Notes: generated by a model not told the origin, from the letters alone. Numbered from the stretch's first letter, positions 41,726 through 50,361 are shown. The stretch: DNA of 64,000 nt from JANQEA01 sp964466035 (GCA_964466035.1 CAYXLR010000005.1:55190-119189), one strand, 5' to 3'. Made by a program: numbers and translations.

Positions 41726-43133
41726 GTTCGCCCGGTTCGGTATCGTTGCGGTCGCCTGCCTGACGTGCGGGCTCCTCGCCGGGTCGTTCTCCACGTTCGG
41801 TGGATCCGATTCACCGATCGCGGTCGAGGGGTTCGACTCCGGAACCCGGGTCGTCCGCGAGGTCGCCGAGGCGCTGACCGGCGAGGGCAGGAGCATCCTC
41901 GAGTGCTATCCGTGGGGGAGCCGGACGTTCCTCGGCCTGGTCTCCCTCTTCCCCTCGAAGACCCGGATCCACCTCATCGAATGGGGAACGCGCCTGTCGG
42001 TCGGCCACGACGCGGAGGACGCCGGCCGACTCCGCGTCGATGCGCTCCTCCAATGGTGCGTCGACCAATACCCCCAGGACCGTCGGTACGAAGCGATCGT
42101 CGTCGGCTCGCCGAACGGCGCCGTCGCCCACCTCGCCGCGCTCCTCGGCGCGCCGTTTCTCACGACCTCGTTCGGACTGACGTTCCGCCGCCCGACGATC
42201 GACGCCGAGGACCACCTTGCCTACATCGAGAGTGGCCGCGCGATCGTCGAGTCGATCCTGGCGACCAACGAGGACGACGGCTTCGAGCTGATCGTTCACT
42301 ACGATCCGTTCCACGACCGCTCCCTGGTGCGGTCCGTCGACTTCGTCCGGGTCAAGCTCCGCGCCCTTCCCGCCTGCTATCGGGAGTTCATCGACCGGCA
42401 CCTCGCCCCGGGCGGCCGGTTGATCCTGATCGACTGCGCCTACACGTGGCCGCAGTCCGAGCTTCGCGACCGCGCGTACGTTCAGATCGGCGGACTCGGC
42501 GGAATCCCCCCGGAGACGTTCCTCGAGCGGTGGCCGCTCGACCTCCCTCTCCTGACCCGAAGGGAATCGGAGTGGGGCTGTCCGGACGGCTTCGCCGCGT
42601 CGGTCGATCGGTTCGCCGCCGATCGCGAGATCGAGACGATCGAGATCCGATTCGACCGGCCGTGGGAGTACAGCCTGCTCGTCTTCGACGCCTACTCGGC
42701 GTGCGAAGGGGTCCGGAACCGAGCGCTCCTGATCGATTGCTTCAACCACCTGAACCCGCGGACGAACGTCGAGACCGGGATCCCCGCGCTCTGGCTCCCG
42801 TTCAACACCGAAGAAGGGCTCGCCCTCGTCGAGGAGGCCCTGCGCGGCAAGAGCTTCGACTGGATCGGATTCGCGCTCCTCCCTTCGTTCGCTGGGTCCC
42901 CGGACACCGCGGCGCTCAAGCCGTGGCTCGACCTTCTTTCGCAGTACGGCGACGTCGAGCTCGTCGGGATCGACCCGGATCGGTACCCGACCGATCCGCT
43001 CGCGCCGTTCCGGTTCGTCGATCGGATGACGGAGCTGCGCGAGGCCGAGCGACTCGACCGCCCCCTCCGGCTCGATATCGACACCCTCACGGACCTCGTG
43101 AGGAACCGCGACGATCAGCAGGTCGACCGTTGA
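41709..43133 (+). CDS. Unknown secreted protein with a methyltransferase-like region
   Basis: This encodes 474 residues. The N-terminus has a hydrophobic stretch (FGIVAVACLTCGLLAG) that could be a signal or anchor. Residues about 195-260 resemble the second half of a class I methyltransferase (VRSVDFVRVKLRALPACYREF, HLAPGGRLILIDCAYTW), but no glycine-rich SAM loop is visible and exported methyltransferases are unusual. The C-terminal 150 residues include FNHLNPRTNVETGIPALWLP and FDWIGFALLPSFAG. I do not recognise the family. It overlaps the GDPD gene by 17 bases and is followed by a methyltransferase fragment. Confidence 0.6.
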   Translation: MPRASRFARFGIVAVACLTCGLLAGSFSTFGGSDSPIAVEGFDSGTRVVREVAEALTGEGRSILECYPWGSRTFLGLVSLFPSKTRIHLIEWGTRLSVGHDAEDAGRLRVDALLQWCVDQYPQDRRYEAIVVGSPNGAVAHLAALLGAPFLTTSFGLTFRRPTIDAEDHLAYIESGRAIVESILATNEDDGFELIVHYDPFHDRSLVRSVDFVRVKLRALPACYREFIDRHLAPGGRLILIDCAYTWPQSELRDRAYVQIGGLGGIPPETFLERWPLDLPLLTRRESEWGCPDGFAASVDRFAADREIETIEIRFDRPWEYSLLVFDAYSACEGVRNRALLIDCFNHLNPRTNVETGIPALWLPFNTEEGLALVEEALRGKSFDWIGFALLPSFAGSPDTAALKPWLDLLSQYGDVELVGIDPDRYPTDPLAPFRFVDRMTELREAERLDRPLRLDIDTLTDLVRNRDDQQVDR

Positions 43134-43145
43134 TCCAGCCGCGTC

Positions 43146-43421
43146 ATGAAATGGGAGGACGCCGCTCGGCGCTACGACTACGATGCCGATTTGCATCGGA
43201 TGCTCGACACCTGGTGGCCCGTAGACGATCCGTCGGCCGCCGTCACGCAGTCGCTCCGTTGCTACGCGCCCGACGAGCTCCGTCGGCTGCTCGGTTCGAC
43301 CGGACTGGCGCTGATCGACGTCCACCCCGGCGGTGCGTACGACCACGACGCGGGTGTCTACCGCGAGCGCGTTCCGCTGGAAGAGGCGATGCAGTACGTT
43401 GCCATACTCCAACGCGTCTGA
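43146..43421 (+). CDS. Methyltransferase C-terminal fragment
   Basis: This encodes 91 residues. The sequence SLRCYAPDELRRLLGSTGLALIDVHPGG is the typical ending of a class I methyltransferase (R-Y-x-x-x-E-L-x-x-L-L then the beta-6/7 hairpin), but no SAM-binding half is present on either side. It starts 12 bases after the preceding stop. It may be a decayed methyltransferase or a small stand-alone subunit. A GC-rich, in-frame ATG start without a good ribosome-binding site favours decay. Confidence 0.5.
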   Translation: MKWEDAARRYDYDADLHRMLDTWWPVDDPSAAVTQSLRCYAPDELRRLLGSTGLALIDVHPGGAYDHDAGVYRERVPLEEAMQYVAILQRV

Positions 43422-43459
43422 GGAGGGGGCGCCTACACGGACCGAGACCCGGCACGAAC

Positions 43460-44113
43460 TCAGAACAGGTCGGTCTCCGCCTCGATCGATTCGGGCGGCT
43501 CGCTCACCCGATACAGACAGTCGGCCGGGCCGATGTCGCACCACCGACACTCCGACCACGCCGGGACCTTGGGAAGCGGGCTCTCCCCTCCGACCCTGTG
43601 CACCAGCTCGACGAACCGCGTCCGGAACGCGTCGTCGAGGCCCGAGGCCGGAATCTCGACCGAGCTGGTTCGGTAGACGACGCGGCCGGAGAGATCGACG
43701 CCGGCACAGCGCGGGTTCCCGATCGGAAGGAGGAGCATGTAGACGAGGACCTGCAGCTGGTCGGAGGTCCGCGGGCGGCCGGTCTTGCAGTCCTCGACGA
43801 ACCCCACCCCGTCGCGGATGGCGAGGAGGTCCGGCTTGCCGGAGACGATGATCCCCGTCTTGCCGACCCGCTTGAACGCGTTCTCGTTCTCGACGTAGAC
43901 CGTGTACCCCTCGTCGAGGAGCTGCTCGCGTCGCTCGTTGACGAGCTCGTTGTGCTCGATCGTCCATCGCGCCAGGTCGAAGTCGATCGGCAGCTTGTCG
44001 TAGTTCGTGTGATGAGCACGGTACCAGGCCGACCATTCGCACGCGCTCTCCCCGGCGAGAAGCTTCGTCAGCCAGGTCACCCAGATGTACGGTTCCCTCC
44101 GTTGCTGCGCCAT
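43460..44113 (-). CDS. PD-(D/E)XK nuclease, Cas4-like with Fe-S cysteines
   Basis: This encodes 217 residues. Nuclease core: GKPDLLAIRDG (motif II Asp), FVEDCKTGRPR (D-x-K), then DQLQVLVYMLLL (the helix with the conserved Gln and Tyr). One cysteine near residue 25 (ACEWSAWY) plus three near the C-terminus (CRWCDIGPADC) match the four-cysteine 4Fe-4S arrangement of Cas4 and AddB-type nucleases. No cas gene or CRISPR array is visible, so this is a solo Cas4-like protein, perhaps for DNA repair. The ATG at 44113 lacks a clear ribosome-binding site. Confidence 0.75.
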   Translation of the reverse strand: MAQQRREPYIWVTWLTKLLAGESACEWSAWYRAHHTNYDKLPIDFDLARWTIEHNELVNERREQLLDEGYTVYVENENAFKRVGKTGIIVSGKPDLLAIRDGVGFVEDCKTGRPRTSDQLQVLVYMLLLPIGNPRCAGVDLSGRVVYRTSSVEIPASGLDDAFRTRFVELVHRVGGESPLPKVPAWSECRWCDIGPADCLYRVSEPPESIEAETDLF

Positions 44114-44213
44114 GATTCCCCCTCGTTCGGTTCCTCGCCCCTGAGGCTATGGCGTCGGTCCTTGGTCGTCAAGGGCGAGGCGCCGTACGATGGGCGGTCG
44201 GTAAGGAGGCGCG

Positions 44214-44939
44214 ATGAGGATCCTTTACGTCTTCCCCCATCCGGACGACGAATCGTTCGGCCCGGCCCGGGCGATCTCGGCCCAGGTCCGCGGAGGCCAC
44301 GAGGTTCGCCTCCTCACCCTGACGAAAGGCGGCGCGACAAAGGAGCGGCTCAAGTTCGGATACACCGTCGCGCAGATGGGCGACGTCCGCCGCGCGGAGA
44401 TGCAGGAGGTCGCGCGCGTCCTCGGCCTCGCGGACCTGACGGTCCTCGACTTCCCCGACGGCGGCCTAAAGGAGCTCGATCCTCGGACCCTCGAGGCGGT
44501 CGTGGCCGATCACGTCGAGGCCGTCCGTCCCGACGTCCTCGTGACCTACCCGGTGCACGGGATCTCCGGCTTCCACGACCATCTCGTGACCCACGCGGTG
44601 GTGAAGCGGGCCTTCGTCGAGTCCCGCGAGCACAGCACGAACGCACCGAAGCGCCTCGCCTTCTTCACGCTAACCGAGGAACAGGCGAAGGTCGGTTCCG
44701 GAGTCCACCGTCTCTCCGGCTCGACCGAACGGGAGATCGACTGCCTCTTTGCCGTGGAGGACGAGGACATGGAGGCCTTCCGACGCGCCCTCGACTGCTA
44801 CGTCACGTATCGGGAGACGATCGAGAAGACCGGCGTCCGCGCGTCGCTCGACCGGACCGTCGCGTTCGAGTTCTTCGGGGAGTCGTTCGATCCACCGGTC
44901 GACGATCTCTGCGCGGGCATCGGCGGACCGCCCGGCTGA
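44214..44939 (+). CDS. PIG-L/LmbE-family zinc deacetylase
   Basis: This encodes 241 residues. The zinc motif VFPHPDDESFGPARAI (PHPDDE) is at the N-terminus and the second His motif GISGFHDHLVTHAVV (HDHLV) is near residue 125, both diagnostic of GlcNAc-type deacetylases such as BshB and MshB. The TLTKGGATKERL loop is conserved in the family. Possible substrates include N-acetylglucosaminyl thiols, but partners for bacillithiol or mycothiol synthesis are not visible. The start ATG at 44214 follows AAGGAGG. Confidence 0.85.
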   Translation: MRILYVFPHPDDESFGPARAISAQVRGGHEVRLLTLTKGGATKERLKFGYTVAQMGDVRRAEMQEVARVLGLADLTVLDFPDGGLKELDPRTLEAVVADHVEAVRPDVLVTYPVHGISGFHDHLVTHAVVKRAFVESREHSTNAPKRLAFFTLTEEQAKVGSGVHRLSGSTEREIDCLFAVEDEDMEAFRRALDCYVTYRETIEKTGVRASLDRTVAFEFFGESFDPPVDDLCAGIGGPPG

Positions 44940-45048
44940 CTACCAAAACAAGAACGCCGCTCGCGCGACGCTATCTTCAAGCTACGTTATTCGTACCGGC
45001 CGTGTCAAGGGTCGTCGTCGAATCCGAGAACCGCAGCGTTCCCTTTAC

Positions 45049-45270
45049 CTAGACGGCCTCGACCTCCGACACGCCGGGGACCTTCTCCTTGAGCAGCTGC
45101 TCGATTCCGTTCTTCACCGTCATCTGCGCCATCGGGCATCCTTGACAGGCGCCTTGAAGCCGGACGCGGACGATTCCATCCTCGGTGACTCCGACCAGCT
45201 CGACGTCGCCGCCGTCGGCCTGCAGCATCGGGCGGACGTCTTCCAGTGCCTTTCGCACTTCGCTTTCCAT
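45049..45270 (-). CDS. NifU C-terminal domain (Nfu-type) iron-sulfur scaffold
   Basis: This encodes 73 residues comprising only the Nfu domain: VRKALEDVRPMLQADGGDVEL and VRLQGACQGCPMAQMTVKNGIE, with the cluster-binding CxxC (CQGC). It carries a 4Fe-4S or 2Fe-2S cluster between dimers and hands it to targets. The ATG at 45270 follows GAAGGAGAG. It is a stand-alone gene, divergent from the ribbon-helix-helix regulator region. Confidence 0.9.
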   Translation of the reverse strand: MESEVRKALEDVRPMLQADGGDVELVGVTEDGIVRVRLQGACQGCPMAQMTVKNGIEQLLKEKVPGVSEVEAV

Positions 45271-45382
45271 GATTCTCTCCTTCTCAATACCGGGATCGGT
45301 CGTCTCGGCTCGGGAAGCATACCCGGTTTCACGTCGGGCGTCACCGGTTCAAGCGACGGGTCGATCCTTCTCATCCATATAC

Positions 45383-45396
45383 CATCCGTATGGATG
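45383..45396. promoter_or_regulatory. CATC-N6-GATG operator site 1
   Basis: CATC-CGTATG-GATG lies directly upstream of the -35 box at 45397. It matches two further sites at 45438-45451 and 45682-45695. Confidence 0.65.
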
Positions 45397-45425
45397 TTGA
45401 AAGAGGAGGTCGAAGGCGATATACT
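45397..45425 (+). promoter_or_regulatory. Promoter of the small ORF/RHH regulator unit
   Basis: TTGAAA at 45397-45402 and TATACT at 45420-45425 are 17 bases apart, close to consensus. It is flanked by operator sites 1 and 2, an arrangement suited to repression by a looping or cooperative regulator. Confidence 0.7.
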
Positions 45426-45437
45426 CCATCTTATAAC

Positions 45438-45451
45438 CATCCAAATAGATG
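45438..45451. promoter_or_regulatory. CATC-N6-GATG operator site 2
   Basis: CATC-CAAATA-GATG lies just downstream of the expected transcript start. With one base more on each side the arms are CCATC and GATGG. Confidence 0.65.
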
Positions 45452-45470
45452 GCAAAAGGAGGTTCAACGG

Positions 45471-45692
45471 ATGCCAGACACGAGCTTGTTGCTGCTTGCC
45501 ATCGGGCCCGTCTCGCTCATGATCAACGCCGATCGGGTAAGCAAAGGAATTTCGGACGCGCAGTTGGAGCGGAAGTGGAGGATGTTACGGACGTCTCCGA
45601 CCGAACGGTCGGCAGCGCACCGAACGACGGTCGGCGTGGCCGTGGATCGGAGCCCGGAGATTCGAGTAGAATGCGGGCGAACATCCAGGTAG
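45471..45692 (+). CDS. Small hypothetical protein upstream of the RHH regulator
   Basis: This encodes 73 residues from the ATG at 45471, which has AAAAGGAGG eight bases upstream. It opens MPDTSLLLLAIGPVSLMIN, a short hydrophobic helix, followed by a charged segment (RVSKGISDAQLERKWRML). The last 30 residues are low in hydrophobicity and may not be under selection. The strong ribosome-binding site and position behind a regulated promoter support expression. Its stop lies 18 bases before the regulator start. Confidence 0.45.
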   Translation: MPDTSLLLLAIGPVSLMINADRVSKGISDAQLERKWRMLRTSPTERSAAHRTTVGVAVDRSPEIRVECGRTSR

Positions 45693-45695
45693 ATG
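45682..45695. promoter_or_regulatory. CATC-N6-GATG operator site 3
   Basis: CATC-CAGGTA-GATG overlaps the end of the small ORF and sits immediately before the ribosome-binding site of the RHH gene (GGAAGGAGG). Confidence 0.6.
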
Positions 45696-45709
45696 GAAGG
45701 AGGCGTCCC

Positions 45710-46108
45710 GTGTCCGAGACCGAGAAGATCACGATCAACCTCGGCCCGGTCGATTTGGGGCGGATCGACGTCCTCGTCGAGCAGGGCCTCTACTCGAATC
45801 GAACCGACCTCATCCGAACCGCGATTCGAAACCAACTCGAGCGGCACGAGCCGGTGATCCAAGCCCACGCGGTCAAGTGGTCGTTCGTCGTCGGCGTCGA
45901 GTCCGTTACTCGATCGCGGTTGGAGGAACTCAAGAGCGAGGGGCGGAAGCTGTCGCTTCGCGTCATCGGGATGTTGCGGCTCGCGGACGACATCGAGCCG
46001 GAACTCGCGCGCGAGACGATCGAGGCGATCCGTGTTCACGGCAGTTTCCACGCGCCGCCGGTCCTCCAGGAGGCACTCGCCGACCGGATCTACCCTCGCC
46101 GAGGGTAG
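45710..46108 (+). CDS. CopG/ribbon-helix-helix regulator
   Basis: This encodes about 132 residues starting at GTG behind GGAAGGAGG. The ribbon-helix-helix is at the N-terminus: EKITINLGPVDLGRIDVLVEQG followed by YSNRTDLIRTAIRNQLE. The C-terminal 80 residues (WSFVVGVESVTRSRLEELKS, LSLRVIGMLRLADDIEPEL) are a separate small domain not resembling the NikR ACT domain. Three CATC-N6-GATG sites around the promoter and before its own start are the likely targets. It seems to regulate itself and the small ORF. Confidence 0.8.
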   Translation: MSETEKITINLGPVDLGRIDVLVEQGLYSNRTDLIRTAIRNQLERHEPVIQAHAVKWSFVVGVESVTRSRLEELKSEGRKLSLRVIGMLRLADDIEPELARETIEAIRVHGSFHAPPVLQEALADRIYPRRG

Positions 46109-46287
46109 GTCCCGAGAGAGGGGCGCAGGACGAACCTCCATGCCCCTTCTTCGGCCGACCCATCGGGCATACGCCTCGCTGCTTGTCCATACGCCTCGAG
46201 CCGACCGCCGGGATGGTCGTGCGACGCTGTCGAGACGCCGTTCGATATCCTCTGGGAGATTAAGCTACCGGTATCATGAGGAGGCCC

Positions 46288-47271
46288 ATGGACAGAGAAG
46301 GCTTTCGCACGTACCTCATCGAGAAGAAGCTCCCCGAGGAACACCTGGATCCGTTCCTCGCGCTCGCCGAGCGATTCGAGCGGTTCCTCGATGAAGCCGA
46401 TCGCTCCGGCGCCGTCGAGTCGGCGTCGGCGGGCGAAGTCAACGCCTTTTCGGCGGCCCTGATCGCCGAGGGCGAGAACACGTGGGACCACTACATCGCG
46501 TTGCTCCGCTACGCCGCGTTCGCGAAGAACCGTTCGGCCTTCGTCGCCGTGATGGAGTACCTCGACGGCCACGAAGCGCTCGGCAACCTGCACAGGAAGG
46601 TCGGCGAGGAGCTCGGCGACGCGAAACGGGACAAGATCTTCGAGGGGGTCGATCTCCCGCCGCTGGGCACGCCGAACACCGAGAAGCCGCGCCTGACGCA
46701 CGCCGTGGTCGCCCGCCTCGAGAAGACGGATCCCAAGGCTTGCGCGGCGATCCTCTCGAGCGGCCTGCGCGACCTCCAGGACGCGTGGTACGAGGACGCG
46801 AAGGCGACGTTCGAGAAAGCGGGGAGCGTCGACGCGTTCCTGAAGGTGCAAAGAGAGAACTTCCTCGCCGAGCTGGAGAAGCACGAGGCGGAAGGCACGT
46901 GGTGGTTCGTCCAGATGATCACCGACGAGGTGATCGACTACGTCCGCCGGCACCCCGAGGTGTCGACCGGCGTCCGCGAAGGGAACATCGTCTACGAGGC
47001 GAAGATCCCGTACATGGCCATGGAGCACCTCGCCGAGACCGACGAGCGGATGAAGCGCTACTACTACTGCCACTGCCCTTGGGTGCGGGAGTCGATCCGC
47101 ATGGGCGAGGTTCAGATCTCACCGACCTTCTGCAACTGCAGCTCGGCCTTCCACAAGAAGAAGTGGGAGGTCATCTTCGGGCAGCCGCTCCGCGCCGAGG
47201 TGGTGGAGACGGTCCTTCGCGGCGACCCGTGGTGCAAGTTCGCCATTCACCTACCCGACGGCGTGGTCTGA
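46288..47271 (+). CDS. CxC...CxC domain protein, homologue of the 10307-11419 C-terminal half
   Basis: This encodes about 327 residues. I chose the ATG at 46288 because GAGGAGG precedes it. Residues 1-110 are helical (ERFERFLDEADRSGAVESAS) and differ from the GyrI-like domain of its homologue. The C-terminal 200 residues match that protein: the motif CHC, about 18 residues, CNC, then a single Cys in WCKFAIHLP, plus the preceding region RMKRYYYCHCPWVRESI. Conserved cysteines suggest a metal site. It lies about 180 bases after the RHH gene, and whether that regulator controls it is unknown. Confidence 0.65.
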   Translation: MDREGFRTYLIEKKLPEEHLDPFLALAERFERFLDEADRSGAVESASAGEVNAFSAALIAEGENTWDHYIALLRYAAFAKNRSAFVAVMEYLDGHEALGNLHRKVGEELGDAKRDKIFEGVDLPPLGTPNTEKPRLTHAVVARLEKTDPKACAAILSSGLRDLQDAWYEDAKATFEKAGSVDAFLKVQRENFLAELEKHEAEGTWWFVQMITDEVIDYVRRHPEVSTGVREGNIVYEAKIPYMAMEHLAETDERMKRYYYCHCPWVRESIRMGEVQISPTFCNCSSAFHKKKWEVIFGQPLRAEVVETVLRGDPWCKFAIHLPDGVV

Positions 47272-47435
47272 AGCCGCTTCCCTCCATCCGACGTTCCACC
47301 GTGGCGGGACTCGCCCCCAGTTCCGTGGCGCTCTGCGCATCGCGTCCCCGCCGCTGGCGCGAGCGCCCGTCTCGCCGATAATGGGGAGTACGGGGCGATC
47401 TTCGCTCGGGATCGTCGCCGAGAGGGGAGATGCGT

Positions 47436-49853
47436 ATGAGACGCGGTGTCCCGTGGTTCTGCTTCGTCGTCGTCCTGTTCGTCGCCTGGAGCCCCCTCCT
47501 CGCCGAGGAGCCGATCGTCGGCGAGGGTGAATGGTCGTTCGTCGAGGGAGCCTGCCTTTCGATCGGAGACGTTTCCGCCTGCTCGGCCGTGGTCGACGCG
47601 GCGGGACGCTCCGCCGACGTTACAACGCGGGTCGCGGTCGATCAGGACAGCCCCATCTGGGGGAAGGACTCGAGCGCGCAGAAGACGTGCGAACTCGAGA
47701 AGACGTTCACGCTCGAAGCGCCGGCGCAGGTCCGGCTGTCCGCGCTGCTGACCGGAACGCTCCGGGTCGAGAAAGGGACCGGTGAAGCGGGGATCGTCGC
47801 GCGGGTCCTCGTCGCCGACACCGCCACGACCGAGCGCGTCGACGCCCTGGAGATCTCCTCGCTCACCGTCCCCGGGCGGTTCCTTCGATCGCGGACGTCG
47901 CCCGGGACGACCGAGATCCGGGACACCGGGGATCGGATCGCCGCCCTTCCCGCGGGAACGTACTCGGTGCGTGCGTTGGTCATCGCGTACGCCGAGATGG
48001 CCCGCGGCTGGTGGAACCGGGAAGCCGAAGCGGAGAGCAGGCTGGAGATCGCGATCGACTTCCTGCCGGCAGCCGCAATGGAGGAAGCAGAAGAGGAAGC
48101 GCCGGACATCGTCGTCGTGCCGCTCGGCGTCGAAGGCACCTCGTACGCCCACCTCGAACCCGGGACGCCCGGAGGCACGCTCTCCGTCTCCTCGATCACC
48201 GACCCGAAGAGCTGGAACGCCGTCACGTCGAACGAGAACAGCACCACGCAGTACACCAACATGATGCTCCGCGGGCTGGTGGACATCGATCCGAACAATT
48301 CGGCGGTCGTTCCCGAGCTCGCCAAGAGCTGGGAGGCTTCCGAGGATGGTTTGACGCTGACGTTCCACCTCCGGCGGGGGCTCCGCTGGTCGGACGGGAC
48401 GCCGTTCACCGCGGACGACGTCGTCTTCACCTTCAACGACCTGTACTACAACGAGGACATCGATACGAGTACGCGGGACATCCTCCAGCTGCCCGACGGG
48501 ACGTACCCTGCGGTCGAGAAGGTCGACGATCACACGGTCCGGGTCACGCTGTCGATGCCGTTCCGCCCGATCTTCTCGGCTCTCGGCGCCCCCATTCTCC
48601 CCCGGCACAAGCTGGCCGAATTCGTCCACAAGCTCAACCCGGACGTGCCCGCCGACGCGTTCAACGGCGTCTGGGGGATCGACACCGACCCGTCGGAGCT
48701 CGTCGGGATGGGACCGTTCATGGTCGAACGCTACGATACCGATCAACGCGTCGTCCTGCGAAGAAATCCGTACTACTACCACTACGACCCGAACGGCGTC
48801 CAGCTTCCCTACCTCGATCGATACATCGTTCACATCGTGCAGAATCAGGACGTGTCGCTGCTGAAGTTCCTCAACCACGAGATCCATCTCTTCACGCCGC
48901 GCGCGGAGGACATCGGAATCCTCTCGGAGAAGGCCGACCGAGGCGGGTTCACCGTCCTCGTCGACCCGGACGTCCCCGTGTTCGGGACGTCGTGGATCGG
49001 GATCAACCAAGACGTCGGCCTCTCGGAGGACACGGACGAGAATCTACGGACCTTGTTCCGCGACATCCGGTTCCGGAAGGCGATCGCCCACGCGATCGAC
49101 AAGGACTCGATCATCTCCAACGTGTACAACGATCTCGCGGTCCCGCAGTGGAGCCCGGTGAGCTACATGTCGCCGTTCTACGCTGGGCGCACGTACTACG
49201 GAGGGCCGGTGACCGAGGAGGACGCGGTCGTCTACGAGTTCGCCCTCGACAAGTCCACCGCCCTGCTGGATGAGATCGGAATCGTCGACGTCGACGGAGA
49301 CGGATGGCGGGACTTTGCCGACGGATCGCCGCTGGAGATCGAGTTCAACACGAACCCGAACACGACGCGGGAAGCGATCTGCCTGATCGTCACCGAGGAC
49401 CTCCGGGAGATCGGCCTGAACGTGACCTTTCAGCCGATCGACTTCAACACGCTCGTGACCCGCCTGACCACGTCGATGATCGAGATGGTCCTCCTCAGCC
49501 TCGGTGGCGGGGCCGAACCGAACTCCGGCGCGAACGTCTACCGCTCGACCGGCACGCTCCACTTCTGGCACTACTCCGGAGGTGCCGACGACCTCTACGA
49601 CGTCGAGGCCCGGATCGACGAGCTTCTCGCCGCCGGCGTCGCGACCTACGACAACGACGAGGCGTTCGAGATCTACAAGGAGTACCAGACCCTGTTCACC
49701 GAGTCGGATCTCGGTTTGATCTACACCGTCAACCCGACCTTCAGCTACGCGTATTACGCCGAGGTCGGCAACGGGAACGTCGCGAACCCGACCGCGACCC
49801 CGAGCGGGAGCAACGGACTGACGATGGACCTCGTCTTCCTCAGGCAGGAGTAG
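47436..49853 (+). CDS. Family 5 extracellular solute-binding protein with extra N-terminal domain
   Basis: This encodes about 805 residues with a signal peptide (FCFVVVLFVAWSPLLAEE). Residues 30-235 form a beta-rich extra domain (TFTLEAPAQVRLSALLTGTL, AGTYSVRALVIAYAEM) that I cannot assign. From about 245 onward is a typical SBP_bac_5 domain: FHLRRGLRWSDGTPFTADDVV, FRKAIAHAIDKDSII, and ENSTTQYTNMMLRGLV. Such proteins bind oligopeptides or similar ligands for ABC importers, but no permease or ATPase genes are adjacent, so partners must be elsewhere. The start ATG 47436 has GGGGAG six bases upstream. Confidence 0.85.
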   Translation: MRRGVPWFCFVVVLFVAWSPLLAEEPIVGEGEWSFVEGACLSIGDVSACSAVVDAAGRSADVTTRVAVDQDSPIWGKDSSAQKTCELEKTFTLEAPAQVRLSALLTGTLRVEKGTGEAGIVARVLVADTATTERVDALEISSLTVPGRFLRSRTSPGTTEIRDTGDRIAALPAGTYSVRALVIAYAEMARGWWNREAEAESRLEIAIDFLPAAAMEEAEEEAPDIVVVPLGVEGTSYAHLEPGTPGGTLSVSSITDPKSWNAVTSNENSTTQYTNMMLRGLVDIDPNNSAVVPELAKSWEASEDGLTLTFHLRRGLRWSDGTPFTADDVVFTFNDLYYNEDIDTSTRDILQLPDGTYPAVEKVDDHTVRVTLSMPFRPIFSALGAPILPRHKLAEFVHKLNPDVPADAFNGVWGIDTDPSELVGMGPFMVERYDTDQRVVLRRNPYYYHYDPNGVQLPYLDRYIVHIVQNQDVSLLKFLNHEIHLFTPRAEDIGILSEKADRGGFTVLVDPDVPVFGTSWIGINQDVGLSEDTDENLRTLFRDIRFRKAIAHAIDKDSIISNVYNDLAVPQWSPVSYMSPFYAGRTYYGGPVTEEDAVVYEFALDKSTALLDEIGIVDVDGDGWRDFADGSPLEIEFNTNPNTTREAICLIVTEDLREIGLNVTFQPIDFNTLVTRLTTSMIEMVLLSLGGGAEPNSGANVYRSTGTLHFWHYSGGADDLYDVEARIDELLAAGVATYDNDEAFEIYKEYQTLFTESDLGLIYTVNPTFSYAYYAEVGNGNVANPTATPSGSNGLTMDLVFLRQE

Positions 49854-49869
49854 GATCCGACGGCGCCGG

Positions 49870-50361
49870 ATGAGCGACAGGAAGCGCGTTCCGATGGAGC
49901 TGCGATTGACCCGGCAGGAGATCGGCGCGTCCCGGTCGTGTCGCACCGTGCGCCCGTCGGACCGGGAGGACCTGGCGATCCTCCTCTACGCCGCGTTCCG
50001 CGGAACGATCGACGACGAGGGAGAGACGTTCGCCGACGCGCTCGCCGAGATCGACAAGGTGTTTTCCGGCGACTACGGGAAGCCCCTACTCGACTGCTCG
50101 TTCGTCGTCGAACGGGGCGACTTCCTCGCCTCGGCCTGTCTGGTCGGACGTGCCGAACCGGACAATGTGCCGCTCGTCGTTTTCTCGATGACCCGCCCGG
50201 ACGCACAGCGGGAAGGCCTGGCCCGGTCCCTGCTTCAGCGATCGATCGGCGCGCTGCTCGACCGCGGCTTCGAGCGCCTTCGGCTGATCGTCACCGAGGG
50301 GAACGCCCCGGCGCAGCGCCTGTACGCGTCGCTCGGCTTCCGGCCGATCGCAGCGACCTAG
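49870..50361 (+). CDS. GNAT N-acetyltransferase
   Basis: This encodes 163 residues. The acetyl-CoA loop reads TRPDAQREGLARSLLQRSIGAL (Q/R-x-x-G-x-A) and the C-terminal motif LIVTEGNAPAQRLYASLGFRPI is a textbook GNAT ending. N-terminal region TVRPSDREDLAILLYAAFRGT fits the first strand and helix. The substrate is unknown. It starts 16 bases after the solute-binding protein, without a strong ribosome-binding site, so the N-terminal MSDRKRV start is uncertain; ATG 49894 is an alternative. Confidence 0.8.
   Translation: MSDRKRVPMELRLTRQEIGASRSCRTVRPSDREDLAILLYAAFRGTIDDEGETFADALAEIDKVFSGDYGKPLLDCSFVVERGDFLASACLVGRAEPDNVPLVVFSMTRPDAQREGLARSLLQRSIGALLDRGFERLRLIVTEGNAPAQRLYASLGFRPIAAT

Noticed and set aside
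43460..44113. CRISPR-Cas locus suggested by the Cas4-like gene
   Set aside because: No repeat-spacer array and no other cas gene is visible anywhere in the window.
41765..45052. 1095-codon open frame on the plus strand
   Set aside because: It is an out-of-phase shadow across the secreted protein, nuclease and deacetylase genes, with Arg/Pro-rich translation and no motifs.
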